Assembly (NCBI RefSeq): GCF_000423885.1
Contig: NZ_AUIV01000005.1
Coordinates: 62,001 to 126,000 of the forward strand
From: Thermomonas fusca DSM 15424
GTDB taxonomy: Bacteria; Pseudomonadota; Gammaproteobacteria; Xanthomonadales; Xanthomonadaceae
DNA: 64,000 nucleotides
Direction of reading: 5' to 3'
A model generated the notes under the pieces. It did no database searches and was not told the DNA's origin. It was given only the letters and a program-made list of their open reading frames with translations. A program made the position numbers and the translations under genes. This document shows positions 1 to 8,409 of the stretch, piece after piece (position 1 is the first letter of the stretch; every line of letters starts with the position of its first letter).

Positions 1-2
1 TG

Positions 3-731
3 GTGCGGCGCATGTTCACCATCATCGAAGGCTGGAACATCCGCGATCTGCGCGCGGCGCTGCGCAAGGCGCCGCTGCTGGAGCAGAACACCACGCAGAT
101 GGATGACGCCGCGCTGATGGCGGCGCTGGGCCACGCCGGCCAGCATCCGGAGGGCCGCTTCCTGCCCGAGACCTATGCCTGGGTGCGCGGCGATTCCGAC
201 CTCGACATCCTCAAGCGCGCCTACGCCGGCATGGACAAGGCGCTGGATGCGGCGTGGAAATCGCGCACACCGGACCTGCCGCTGGACAACCGCGACCAGG
301 CGCTGACGCTGGCCTCGATCGTCGAGAAGGAAACCGGGATCGCCGAGGAGCGGCCGGCCATCGCCGGCGTGTTCGTGCGCCGGCTGAAGACCGGCATGCG
401 CCTGCAGACCGATCCCACCGTGATCTACGGCATGGGCTCCAGCTACGCCGGCAACATCCGCCGCAGCGACCTGACCACCGATACGCCCTACAACACCTAC
501 ACCCGCGACGGCCTGCCGCCGACGCCCATCGCCATGCCCGGCAAGGCGGCTCTGCAGGCGGCCACGCAGCCGGCGGCGGGCGATGCGCTGTATTTCGTCG
601 CGGTGGGCGACGGCAGCGGGCGGCACGTCTTCAGCGCCTCGCTGGACGCGCACAACAGCGCGGTGCGCGGCTACGTGCAGCGCTACCGCGCGCAGCGCCA
701 AGCCGAGCGTGAAGGAGCCACGCCGAAGTGA
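3..731 (+). CDS. mltG: Endolytic murein transglycosylase MltG (3' part)
   Basis: MltG is an inner-membrane lytic transglycosylase that cuts nascent glycan strands inside the chain and so sets peptidoglycan strand length. The window holds about 242 residues of the C-terminal YceG domain; the N-terminal membrane anchor lies upstream, so the GTG at base 3 is only the first in-frame codon visible. The LASIVEKETG segment carries the conserved catalytic glutamate, and the QTDPTVIYG and TPYNTY stretches are typical of the family. The stop overlaps the next start by 4 bases (GTGA), indicating translational coupling with tmk. The assignment is secure; the true start cannot be seen. Confidence 0.95.
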   Translation: MRRMFTIIEGWNIRDLRAALRKAPLLEQNTTQMDDAALMAALGHAGQHPEGRFLPETYAWVRGDSDLDILKRAYAGMDKALDAAWKSRTPDLPLDNRDQALTLASIVEKETGIAEERPAIAGVFVRRLKTGMRLQTDPTVIYGMGSSYAGNIRRSDLTTDTPYNTYTRDGLPPTPIAMPGKAALQAATQPAAGDALYFVAVGDGSGRHVFSASLDAHNSAVRGYVQRYRAQRQAEREGATPK

Positions 732-1384
732 CGATGTTGCAATCGAAGCCGCGCCTGCTGACCATCGAAGGCGGCGAGGGCGCGGGCAAGAGCACCGTGC
801 TGTCCGCGCTGCGCGATGCGCTGCTGGCCGATGGTTGCGAAGTGGTGTGCACCCGCGAGCCGGGCGGCACGCCGCTGGCCGAGCGCATCCGCGGCCTGCT
901 GCTGGACGCCGGCGACGAGGCGGTGCATCCGCATGCCGAACTGCTGCTGATGTTCGCGGCGCGCGCGCAGCATGTGCAGCAGGTGGTCCTGCCGGCGCTG
1001 GCACGCGGCGCATGGGTGATTTCCGATCGCTTCACCGATTCCAGCTATGCCTACCAGGGCGCGGCGCGCGGCATGGATGAAAGCTTCATCGCCGAACTGG
1101 AGCGGCGCGCGGTCGGCATCGAGCCCGGCCTGACCCTGCTGCTGGATCTGGGCGTGGCGCATGCACGTGAACGCACCCGCGGGCGCGACCTGCTCGGCGG
1201 CGCCTCGCCCGACCGAATCGAGCGCGAGCGCGACGACTTCTTCGAGCGCGTGCGCGAAGGCTTCCTTGCCCGCGCCGCACGCCATCCGCAGCGCATCCGC
1301 GTGCTCGACGCCGGCCCTGATGCGGCCACCGTCGCCGCCGCCGCGCTGGGGGTGCTGGCCGACTACCGCAAGGCGCTGGCATGA
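728..1384 (+). CDS. tmk: Thymidylate kinase
   Basis: This enzyme phosphorylates dTMP to dTDP with ATP in dTTP synthesis. The 218-residue length is normal. The P-loop GGEGAGKST lies at residues 15-23, the DR pair and the SSYAYQG segment near residue 100 bind dTMP, and an arginine-rich LID region follows around residue 150. The GTG start at 728 overlaps the mltG stop; an ATG two codons later is an alternative. It overlaps holB by 4 bases (ATGA), so mltG-tmk-holB form a tight operon. This gene order is common in gammaproteobacteria. Confidence 0.97.
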   Translation: MTMLQSKPRLLTIEGGEGAGKSTVLSALRDALLADGCEVVCTREPGGTPLAERIRGLLLDAGDEAVHPHAELLLMFAARAQHVQQVVLPALARGAWVISDRFTDSSYAYQGAARGMDESFIAELERRAVGIEPGLTLLLDLGVAHARERTRGRDLLGGASPDRIERERDDFFERVREGFLARAARHPQRIRVLDAGPDAATVAAAALGVLADYRKALA

Positions 1385-2379
1385 ACCTGCCGCCGCTCTC
1401 GCCCTGGCTGCAGCGCGCCTACACGCAGGCGGCCGACGCCATCAAAGCCGGCCACTTCGGCCATGCAACGCTGATCACCGGGCCGGCATTGATCGGCAAG
1501 CGCCTGCTCGCCGAACACCTGGCGCGGCGCGTGCTGTGCCTGTCGCCGCGCCCCGATGGCGAAGCCTGTGACGCTTGCAAGAGCTGCACGCTGTTTGCTT
1601 CGCGCGCGCAGATGGAAGCACTTGAGGTGCGCCCGGACGGCGCGCCGGCGCACCCGTGGGGACACAGCGCGCATCCCGACCTGCGCTTCCTCGGCTACGA
1701 GATCAACCATAAGACCGGCAAGCCGCGCAGCGAAATCGTGATCGAACAGATCCGCGTGCTGTCGGAAAAGATGGGCATGACCGCGCAGCTGGGCGGGGCG
1801 CAGGTGGTGATCGTCGATCCCTGCGATGCGATCAACTGGAGCGCCTTCAACGCGCTGCTGAAAACGCTGGAAGAGCCCCAGCCGGGCCGTTATTTGTGGT
1901 TGCTGGCGTCCAATCCGGCGCGGCTGCCGGCGACCATCCGCAGCCGCTGCCAGCGGCTGGAGCTGCGGCTGCCGTCGCGCGGCGAGGCCCTGCACTGGCT
2001 GCGCCAGCGCGGCCACGCGGAAGCGCTGGCCAGCGAAGCGCTGGATGCCGCTCGCGGGCACCCCGGCCTGGCCGATGCATGGGCATCGGGCGATGGTCTG
2101 GCGCTGCGCCGCGATGTGGTCAAGGACGCGCAGGCGCTGCTGCGCGGGCAGGCCGAGGCCAGCGAAGTCGCCCAGCGCTGGGTGGCCGACGGACGCGCCG
2201 CGGAACGTTTGCGTCATCTGGCCGAGTTCGCGCTGCGCGAAGCCGCGGGCTTGACCGATCCGGCGGCAACCCGCACGCTGGCCGCGCGCTTCGACGCGGC
2301 CAATCGCGCCCGCGAGCTGCTGCACACCACGGTGCGCGCGGACCTTGCGGTGGCGGAAGCGCTGCTGGCGTGGCGCTGA
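1381..2379 (+). CDS. holB: DNA polymerase III subunit delta'
   Basis: Delta' is the rigid stator subunit of the clamp loader that places the beta clamp on DNA. The 332-residue protein has a degenerate P-loop (GPALIGK, residues 34-40), as expected for a subunit that does not hydrolyse ATP. Four cysteines (C53, C63, C66, C69) form the zinc module of AAA+ clamp-loader proteins. The motif around NALLKTLEEPQPGRY and the SRCQRLEL segment are typical of delta'. The ATG overlaps the tmk stop by 4 bases. It is followed by pilZ after a 33-base gap. Confidence 0.96.
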   Translation: MNLPPLSPWLQRAYTQAADAIKAGHFGHATLITGPALIGKRLLAEHLARRVLCLSPRPDGEACDACKSCTLFASRAQMEALEVRPDGAPAHPWGHSAHPDLRFLGYEINHKTGKPRSEIVIEQIRVLSEKMGMTAQLGGAQVVIVDPCDAINWSAFNALLKTLEEPQPGRYLWLLASNPARLPATIRSRCQRLELRLPSRGEALHWLRQRGHAEALASEALDAARGHPGLADAWASGDGLALRRDVVKDAQALLRGQAEASEVAQRWVADGRAAERLRHLAEFALREAAGLTDPAATRTLAARFDAANRARELLHTTVRADLAVAEALLAWR

Positions 2380-2412
2380 GGCTTGGGACAGGCAACTAAC
2401 AGGGAACGGGGA

Positions 2413-2772
2413 ATGAGCAATCCGAGCGGTGGGGCAAGGCAGGGCATCCTGTCGCTGGCAATCAAGGACAAGGCGGCGCTGTACAACGCCTACATGCCCT
2501 TCATCCGCCAGGGCGGCATCTTCGTGCCGACCGCGCGCCGCTACTTCATCGGCGATGAAGTGTTCCTGCTGCTGACCCTGCCGGATTCCTCCGAACGCCT
2601 GCCGGTCGCCGGCAAGGTGGTGTGGGTGACCCCCACCGGCGCCCAGGGCAACCGCGCCGCCGGCATCGGCGTGCAGTTCGCCGATACCGCCGAAGGCGAG
2701 GCGGTGCGCAGCAAGATCGAAACCACCCTGGCCGGCACCCTCAACGCGGACCAGCCGACCCAGACGATGTAA
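2413..2772 (+). CDS. pilZ: PilZ domain type IV pilus assembly protein
   Basis: This 119-residue protein is a single PilZ domain like the founding PilZ, needed for type IV pilus formation and acting with the PilB ATPase in the cytoplasm. The start at 2413 gives MSNPSGGARQG; an upstream in-frame ATG at 2383 is less likely because a purine-rich GGGAACGGGGA stretch precedes 2413. The N-terminal RxxxR c-di-GMP motif of typical PilZ domains is absent, as in founding-type PilZ proteins that do not bind c-di-GMP. Its place after holB is conserved in xanthomonads and Pseudomonas. Confidence 0.93.
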   Translation: MSNPSGGARQGILSLAIKDKAALYNAYMPFIRQGGIFVPTARRYFIGDEVFLLLTLPDSSERLPVAGKVVWVTPTGAQGNRAAGIGVQFADTAEGEAVRSKIETTLAGTLNADQPTQTM

Positions 2773-2977
2773 CTGCGGCTTCGGTCTGGAGGAGCGGCGT
2801 GGCTGTCCCGCTGCGCTGAAGAACGCCCCTGATGACGGCGCATGCTTGGCCGGCGGAAACGCGAGGCCGTGCGTGCAGTCCAGTCCCGCATGCCCTCGTT
2901 GGGCCGCGTCCGGTCCGGCTTCATCGCCACCCAAGGCGTTTCGTCGCAGGCAGGTTGACGACGAATGGCTGTTCGCG

Positions 2978-3000
2978 CTGTACTATTTCTAATAGTACAG
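2978..3000 (+). promoter_or_regulatory. Perfect 10-3-10 palindrome, likely YtrA-family operator
   Basis: CTGTACTATT (2978-2987) and AATAGTACAG (2991-3000) are exact inverted copies separated by TCT. The site ends 16 bases before the GntR/YtrA gene. TACTAT at 2981-2986 inside it resembles a -10 element, with TTGACG at 2955-2960 as a candidate -35, although the 20-base spacing is long. YtrA-type regulators bind such palindromes over their own promoter, so autoregulation of the 3.0-8.4 kb operon is the natural reading. The repeat is directly visible; its function is inferred. Confidence 0.8.
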
Positions 3001-3016
3001 ACAGGACAGTGCAACC

Positions 3017-3427
3017 ATGGCCCGAACCAGCCCCCTGATGATCCAGGTCGCCACCGGCGATCCGCGCCCGATCGGTCGCCAGATCGTCGATGCCGTGCGC
3101 ATGAAGATCGCCACCGGCGAGCTCACGCACGGCAATCAGCTGCCCAGCGTCCGCGGGCTTGCCCAGCAGCTGATGATCAATCCGAATACCGTCGCCAAGG
3201 CGTATGCCGAGCTGACCACCGAGGGTTGGCTGGAATCGCGCCAGGGCACGGGCCTGTTCGTTGCCGCACCCCGCCAGCGATTGTCCGACGCCGAGCGGGA
3301 CCGCCGCCTGGACGACGCCGTCGGCCGCTTCGTCAATGACGTGATTCCGCTGGGCTTTGCAGCCGACGAGGTGCAGGCGCGGGTCGCCGACGCCTTCGAC
3401 CTGCTGGTGCCCCGCAAGACCGCCTGA
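3017..3427 (+). CDS. GntR family regulator, YtrA subfamily
   Basis: This is a 136-residue DNA-binding repressor. An N-terminal winged helix-turn-helix (QLPSVRGLAQQL followed by NPNTVAKAYAEL, about residues 42-68) is followed by only about 50 residues. That short C-terminal helical region marks the YtrA subfamily, which typically controls ABC transporter operons responding to cell-envelope stress. It heads an operon with an ABC ATPase, a membrane protein and an S9 peptidase, and a perfect palindrome sits just upstream. The subfamily is well supported; the inducing signal is unknown. Confidence 0.93.
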   Translation: MARTSPLMIQVATGDPRPIGRQIVDAVRMKIATGELTHGNQLPSVRGLAQQLMINPNTVAKAYAELTTEGWLESRQGTGLFVAAPRQRLSDAERDRRLDDAVGRFVNDVIPLGFAADEVQARVADAFDLLVPRKTA

Positions 3428-3521
3428 CCCCCCGCCATCGCCGCCGCGGGGGCCGTCCGTCTGCGTCCAACGCAGGGGGACAGCGATCCGCGGATCGGCG
3501 GGCCCATCCGGATACGCCTAC

Positions 3522-4430
3522 ATGCCCAACGACCTCATCATCGAAACCCGTGCGCTGTCCAAGCGCTACGGACGCAAGCTGGCGCTGGACCGGCTTGACC
3601 TCGCGATTCCCCGCGGCCGGGTCCACGCCATCGTCGGCGCCAACGGCGCAGGCAAGTCCACGTTGTTCCGCATCCTGCTGGGCTTCATGCCGCCCAGCGC
3701 GGGCGATGCGCGCATCCTCGGCAAGGACAGCCAAGCGCTCACGCCGCAGGACCGCAGCCGGATCGGCTTCGTCAACGAGGAACACACCCTGCCTAACTGG
3801 ATGCGGGTGTCGCAGGTGGTGGCGATGCAGCACCACCAGTACGGGCGTTGGAACCAGCAGGCGTTCGACGGCGTGATCGGCCACTACCACGTGCTGCCGG
3901 AGCAGAAGGTCGGCCAGCTCTCGCGCGGCGAGCGGGCCGGCTTCAACCTCGCGCTGGCATTGGCGCAAGGGCCGGAATTGCTGGTGCTGGACGAACCGAC
4001 GCTGGGCCTGGACGTGGTCGCCAAGCGCGCCTTCCTGGAGTCGCTGCTGTACAGCAACGCCGCCGACGACTGCACGGTGATCTATTGCTCGCACCAGATG
4101 GAGGAGATCGAGCGGGTTGCCGACAACCTCATCATCCTCGAGCGCGGGCAGCTGCGGCACATGTCGGCGCCGGAGGATTTCACCGCGCGCGTGAGCCACT
4201 GGGTGGCCGACGTGCCGTTCAAGGGTCCGGACCCGCGCCGCGTGCCCGGCCTGCTGGAAGCCCAGCGCCTCGACGGCCTGCACCACTACCTGGTGCTGGA
4301 CCAGGACGCCAGCTTCGAGCGCTTCCTGCGCGAGGCGGGCGCACGCAACGTGCAGTCGATGCCGGTCAGCCTGGATCGCGCGGTCAACGCCTTCCTTGCC
4401 AAGAACCATGCGGCGCCGATCGCGGCCTGA
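3522..4430 (+). CDS. ABC transporter ATP-binding protein
   Basis: This is the cytoplasmic ATPase of an ABC exporter, 302 residues. Walker A (GANGAGKST) is at residues 39-47. The signature motif is LSRGE from residue 133 in place of LSGGQ. Walker B ends in LDEPT with D157/E158, and a CSHQM switch-histidine motif follows. The ATG at 3522 gives MPNDLIIETR; the frame is open further upstream but codes for nothing ABC-like there. It lies 94 bases after the YtrA regulator and 27 before the membrane protein, which is probably its partner. The YtrA/BcrA-like layout suggests envelope-stress export. Confidence 0.93.
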   Translation: MPNDLIIETRALSKRYGRKLALDRLDLAIPRGRVHAIVGANGAGKSTLFRILLGFMPPSAGDARILGKDSQALTPQDRSRIGFVNEEHTLPNWMRVSQVVAMQHHQYGRWNQQAFDGVIGHYHVLPEQKVGQLSRGERAGFNLALALAQGPELLVLDEPTLGLDVVAKRAFLESLLYSNAADDCTVIYCSHQMEEIERVADNLIILERGQLRHMSAPEDFTARVSHWVADVPFKGPDPRRVPGLLEAQRLDGLHHYLVLDQDASFERFLREAGARNVQSMPVSLDRAVNAFLAKNHAAPIAA

Positions 4431-4457
4431 GCCGCGCCGTGCCCTGAGGACACCAAC

Positions 4458-6278
4458 ATGAAAGATCTCTTCAAGAGCGAACTGCTGCGTTTCCGCCCCT
4501 GGGTCATCGCGGCCGCGGCGGTGCACGCCGGCGTCCTGGGTTTCCTGACCCGCATCGTCGACCTCGCCCAGCAACCGCTGCTGGTCTACCAGGTCTTCGC
4601 CGTGACCTACGCGGTGGCCGGCACCCTGCTCGGGCTGTACCAGATGGGTACCTACCGCAAGCCGAACCAATGGCTCAGTCTGCTGCACCGGCCGATGCAC
4701 CGCCTGCAGATCGCCGGCGCGCTGGGTGGCGCGGGCGCGGTGCTGCTGTTGGTCGCCGCGGCATTGCCGATCGCGCTGATCGCGCTGTACCAGGACACCA
4801 TGACCGCGCGCGTGGTGGACATGCGCCACTGGATGATGCCGATCGCCGGCTGGCTGGTCGCCCTGATCGGTTACGCAGCGGGCGCCTACGCGATGATCGG
4901 CGACCGCCGGCATTCGTTCGCGGTGCTGGTGCTGCCGATGCTGCTGATGTTCGCGCAGGCCTCGGGCGTGGCGATGCTGACATTGCAGGCCACCTTGCTG
5001 GCCGTGCTGGCGGGGCTGGTCGCCATCGTGTTCCGGCCCGATCCGGTGGCCGCGCCGCGCAGCTTCGTCGCCACCGCCGCGACCGCGCTGCCGGTGCAGC
5101 TCGGCGCGTATTTCCTGGCGTGGATGCTGGGCTATGGGGTCGAACTGTTCTGGACGGCCTCCGGCACCCATCCGCTCAACATGGCAACGCCGCCGCACGG
5201 CGGCTACATCGAGGCCGATCGCGCGGAAGGCAAGGACATCCTGCTGATGGGCATCGAGCGCAGCCGCGACCCGGAGGCGGAACTGTGGCGCGAGCAGATC
5301 GCGCTGTCCGACGTGCACACGCATTACCCGCTGCGCAACCTGCCTCGCCGCGGCGAGATGACCAACCTGCAGCCGATGGAGTTCACTGACGGCGAGCGCA
5401 ACATCACCTGGGTGTTCAAGCACGACAGCATGCGTTTCGTCGGCTACGGCACGCTGGACATGCGCACGCGCGGCGACCTCGGGGTGGGTGAGGCGCAGGC
5501 CGCGTTCCCGGCACCGACGATGCCGTTCGCCGCCAACCATCTGTACAACGCCCACGCTGTCTATCAGTACGACGACGGGCAGGGGCGCATCCATGAACGC
5601 ATCCACCTGCCGCAGGGCGAAGTGATGGCCAGCCCGCCGCAGCCGGCCGGCGACAACCTGCTGCTGCTCAGCGACCGCGCCGCCTATTTCTATCCCGGCC
5701 GCGAGGCGATGAACGGACTCGACCTGCTGCAGCCACTGATGCGCGTGCCGATGCCGGGCAAGGTGGGCAACCTCGGCCGGATGGACGTGATCGAACTGCT
5801 CGATGGCTACCTGGTGTCGTTCACCTACACCTGGGGCGTGTGGTCGAGCGAGTTGCAGCATCCGTTCCAGCAGGTGCTGCGCGTGGACGGCAACGGCCGC
5901 GTGCGCGAAATCGCGCGCCGCGACATCGGCCAGGACCTGCCGACCGCCTACACCGCGCGCATCTGGTGGCTGTCGCCGGTGCTGCGCACGCTGTGCCTGG
6001 GCGCGCAGGACCTGTACGCAGCGCCGCAACCGCTGCGCGCGCCGCCGCAGCCGATGCCGCGCAGCATGCTGTGGCTGGCGCTGGCCGGTTGCGTGGCGTC
6101 CTTGCTCGGCGCGATCTGGCTGAGTGCGCGCCTGCAGCTTGCGCCGCGCAGACGCTGGCTGTGGGTGGCGATGTGCGGCGCGGTCGGCCTGCCCGCGCTG
6201 GTTGCGCTCTGGCTGATGGTGCCGAAGCGCGAAACCCTGCCAGCCGCGCTGCCCAACCTGCAAACCGCGGCGGCCTGA
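4458..6278 (+). CDS. ABC-associated membrane protein with large extracytoplasmic domain
   Basis: This 606-residue protein is not a standard permease. The first about 230 residues contain roughly six hydrophobic segments resembling an ABC-2-type permease. About 300 polar residues follow (from about 235 to 535), probably outside the membrane. Two further hydrophobic segments lie near the C-terminus (SMLWLALAGCVASLLGAIWL and a second after RRRWLWVAM). Its position directly after the ATPase makes it the likely membrane partner. The start is preceded by a GAGG stretch. No enzymatic motif was recognised in the polar region, and the function is inferred from context only. Confidence 0.75.
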   Translation: MKDLFKSELLRFRPWVIAAAAVHAGVLGFLTRIVDLAQQPLLVYQVFAVTYAVAGTLLGLYQMGTYRKPNQWLSLLHRPMHRLQIAGALGGAGAVLLLVAAALPIALIALYQDTMTARVVDMRHWMMPIAGWLVALIGYAAGAYAMIGDRRHSFAVLVLPMLLMFAQASGVAMLTLQATLLAVLAGLVAIVFRPDPVAAPRSFVATAATALPVQLGAYFLAWMLGYGVELFWTASGTHPLNMATPPHGGYIEADRAEGKDILLMGIERSRDPEAELWREQIALSDVHTHYPLRNLPRRGEMTNLQPMEFTDGERNITWVFKHDSMRFVGYGTLDMRTRGDLGVGEAQAAFPAPTMPFAANHLYNAHAVYQYDDGQGRIHERIHLPQGEVMASPPQPAGDNLLLLSDRAAYFYPGREAMNGLDLLQPLMRVPMPGKVGNLGRMDVIELLDGYLVSFTYTWGVWSSELQHPFQQVLRVDGNGRVREIARRDIGQDLPTAYTARIWWLSPVLRTLCLGAQDLYAAPQPLRAPPQPMPRSMLWLALAGCVASLLGAIWLSARLQLAPRRRWLWVAMCGAVGLPALVALWLMVPKRETLPAALPNLQTAAA

Positions 6279-6305
6279 ACGCCCGGACTTACGGAGAAAA
6301 TCGAG

Positions 6306-8384
6306 ATGACGAAGTTCCGTGAGCTGTGCGGGACGCTGGCCTTGCTCGCGCTGCTGTTTGCGCCGGGGCAGTTGCCGGCGGCCGACTCCACCTTCGAACT
6401 GCGCAACGCCATCGCCGCCCAGCGCGCGCTGCCGCGCGCACCGCAACTGCCGCGCACCGCCTTCCTCGAAAGCCGCGGCCTGGCCGCGGTGCAGCTGTCG
6501 CCGGGCGGCGACCACGTGGCCTACCTGCGCGAGCAGGGGGAGTCGCGCAGCCTGTTCCTGCTGCCCGTCGCGGGCGGCAAGCCGCGGGTGCTGGTCGCCA
6601 GTACCCAGGCCGAACAACTGTTCTGGTCGCGCGACGGCCGCTGGCTGTTCCTGCGCGGATCGAAGTCGCTCGCCAGCGTGTCGGCGGACGGCCGTGCCGG
6701 CGTGCGCGTGCCGGTGGGCGGCGCGGATCGCCGGCAGGCGATGAAGGTCGACCCGTCGCAGCCGGCCGCGGTGCTGCTGCGCGAGCGCGTGTCGATCGGC
6801 AAGCGCGAACGCTGGCGGGTCGTTCGCATGGACGTGCACGGCAAGCGCTCGCTGCTGCGGGAGGACCCGCGCTGGGTCCACGATGTCGCGCTGGATGCAC
6901 GTGGCCGGATCGTCGCGCTGGCGCGTTTCGAGGGCGACCACGATGCCCTGCATCGCGTGCTGCCGGATGGGTCGCTGCGCGAAGTGCTGCGCCTCGCGCC
7001 GATGGAACGGCTGAACCTGCTCGCCGCGATGCCCGATGGCAGCCTGCTGATGGAAGGCAACCCGGGCAGCGGGGTGCCCGCCGACAACTTCCGGCGCCTA
7101 CTGCGGCTGACCGCCGACGACAAGTTGCAGACGCTGCACGAAGACCCGCGCCTTGAGGCCGACCTCGACGAGGTCGTGCTGGACCCGCGCACCTCGATGC
7201 CGTTGGTCGCAAGCTATCGCAGCACGGCCGCGGCGACCTACGGTATCGGCGACGCGCAGGCGCTGGTGGCTGGCATTGCCAAGCAATTCCCCGGCCGCGA
7301 TATCGCCGTGCAGCCCGGCAGCGGGCCGGGCGCGCAATGGCTGGTATCCGAACGCGCGGCGACCCTGCGCGATCCGCGTTGGCACCTGTTCGATCCGCGC
7401 ACCGGCAAGCATCGCCGCATCCTCGACCAGGCCACGATCACCGCGCATTCGCCGCGGGAGTCGCAGCTCGCGCGCAAGCTCGCGGTGTCCTACCTCGCCT
7501 CCGACGGCCTGCGCGTGCACGGCTTCGTGCTGCTGCCGCCCGGCGTGGACCCGGCGCGCGCACCGCTGATCGCGCAGGTGCACGGCGGGCCGATCAACCA
7601 CTTCCGCCCCGGCTTCGACGGCGTGGCGCAGTTCCTCGCCAACCGCGGCTACGTGGTGTTCCAGTCGAACTTCCGCGGCTCCACCGGCCACGGCCGCGCC
7701 TACACGTTTGCGCCCAACGGCGATTACGGCAACGGTCGCGTGCAGCGCGACATCGTCGAGGGCGTCCGCTGGCTGCTGGCCCGCGGCATCGGCGATGGCG
7801 ATCGCGTGGGCATCGTCGGCCATTCGTTCGGCGGCTATTCCGCGCTGCTGGGCGTGACTTTCCAGCCGGAGTTGTTCAAGGTCGGCGTGGCCGGCGCGCC
7901 GCCGACGGACCTCGGCTGGTCGATGCGCTGGCTGGTCGATGCCGGCGAGCAGGGCGACCTGCCGGATCGTTCGCTGCGCCACACCCTGCGGGCGCTGTCG
8001 CTGGACGCCACCGATCCGGCGGTCTTCGCCCGCCTGCACGCGCAATCACCGCTGGCGAATGCCGCAAGGATGCGTCGGCCGCTGCTGGTGATGGCTGGCG
8101 GCGCCGACCGCACCGTGGCGATCCGCGAAGTGACGAACTACGTGGCGACGCTGAAAGCATCGGGGTGGCCCGTCACTCTGCTGGTGGAGCCCGGCGGTGG
8201 CCATTCGCCGCTCGAACCGATCCCGCGCGAGGCGTATCTGTTCGCGATGGAAACGATGCTGCAGCGCCACCTCGGCGGGCCGGTGCCTGAGCCCGCGGGC
8301 CCGCAGTTGCGGGCCTACCTGCGCGAGAACCTGCGCGCGGCGGGGCCGGAATTCCGCGCGCTGGCAAAAAAACCGACGCGCTGA
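6306..8384 (+). CDS. Secreted S9 family (prolyl oligopeptidase) peptidase
   Basis: This is a 692-residue serine peptidase with an N-terminal signal peptide (LALLALLFAPGQLPAADS), so it is exported. A beta-propeller-like region (about 50-390) precedes an alpha/beta-hydrolase domain. The triad is visible: S507 in GHSFGGYS, D601 in GGADRTV and H633 in GGGHSP. DPP4/acylaminoacyl-type S9 enzymes cleave short peptides. A GGAG stretch precedes the ATG and the gene follows the membrane protein after 27 bases, so it is the fourth gene of the YtrA operon. It may degrade or process a peptide exported or sensed by the transporter (inference). Confidence 0.93.
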   Translation: MTKFRELCGTLALLALLFAPGQLPAADSTFELRNAIAAQRALPRAPQLPRTAFLESRGLAAVQLSPGGDHVAYLREQGESRSLFLLPVAGGKPRVLVASTQAEQLFWSRDGRWLFLRGSKSLASVSADGRAGVRVPVGGADRRQAMKVDPSQPAAVLLRERVSIGKRERWRVVRMDVHGKRSLLREDPRWVHDVALDARGRIVALARFEGDHDALHRVLPDGSLREVLRLAPMERLNLLAAMPDGSLLMEGNPGSGVPADNFRRLLRLTADDKLQTLHEDPRLEADLDEVVLDPRTSMPLVASYRSTAAATYGIGDAQALVAGIAKQFPGRDIAVQPGSGPGAQWLVSERAATLRDPRWHLFDPRTGKHRRILDQATITAHSPRESQLARKLAVSYLASDGLRVHGFVLLPPGVDPARAPLIAQVHGGPINHFRPGFDGVAQFLANRGYVVFQSNFRGSTGHGRAYTFAPNGDYGNGRVQRDIVEGVRWLLARGIGDGDRVGIVGHSFGGYSALLGVTFQPELFKVGVAGAPPTDLGWSMRWLVDAGEQGDLPDRSLRHTLRALSLDATDPAVFARLHAQSPLANAARMRRPLLVMAGGADRTVAIREVTNYVATLKASGWPVTLLVEPGGGHSPLEPIPREAYLFAMETMLQRHLGGPVPEPAGPQLRAYLRENLRAAGPEFRALAKKPTR

Positions 8385-8409
8385 GCGCCGGTGCTGCCGA
8401 TCGCGGGGA

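Noticed and set aside
3333..6953. 1206-codon minus-strand open frame
   Set aside because: It runs opposite the ABC, membrane-protein and S9 genes, is His/Arg/Gln-rich and matches no family; it is a GC-bias shadow.
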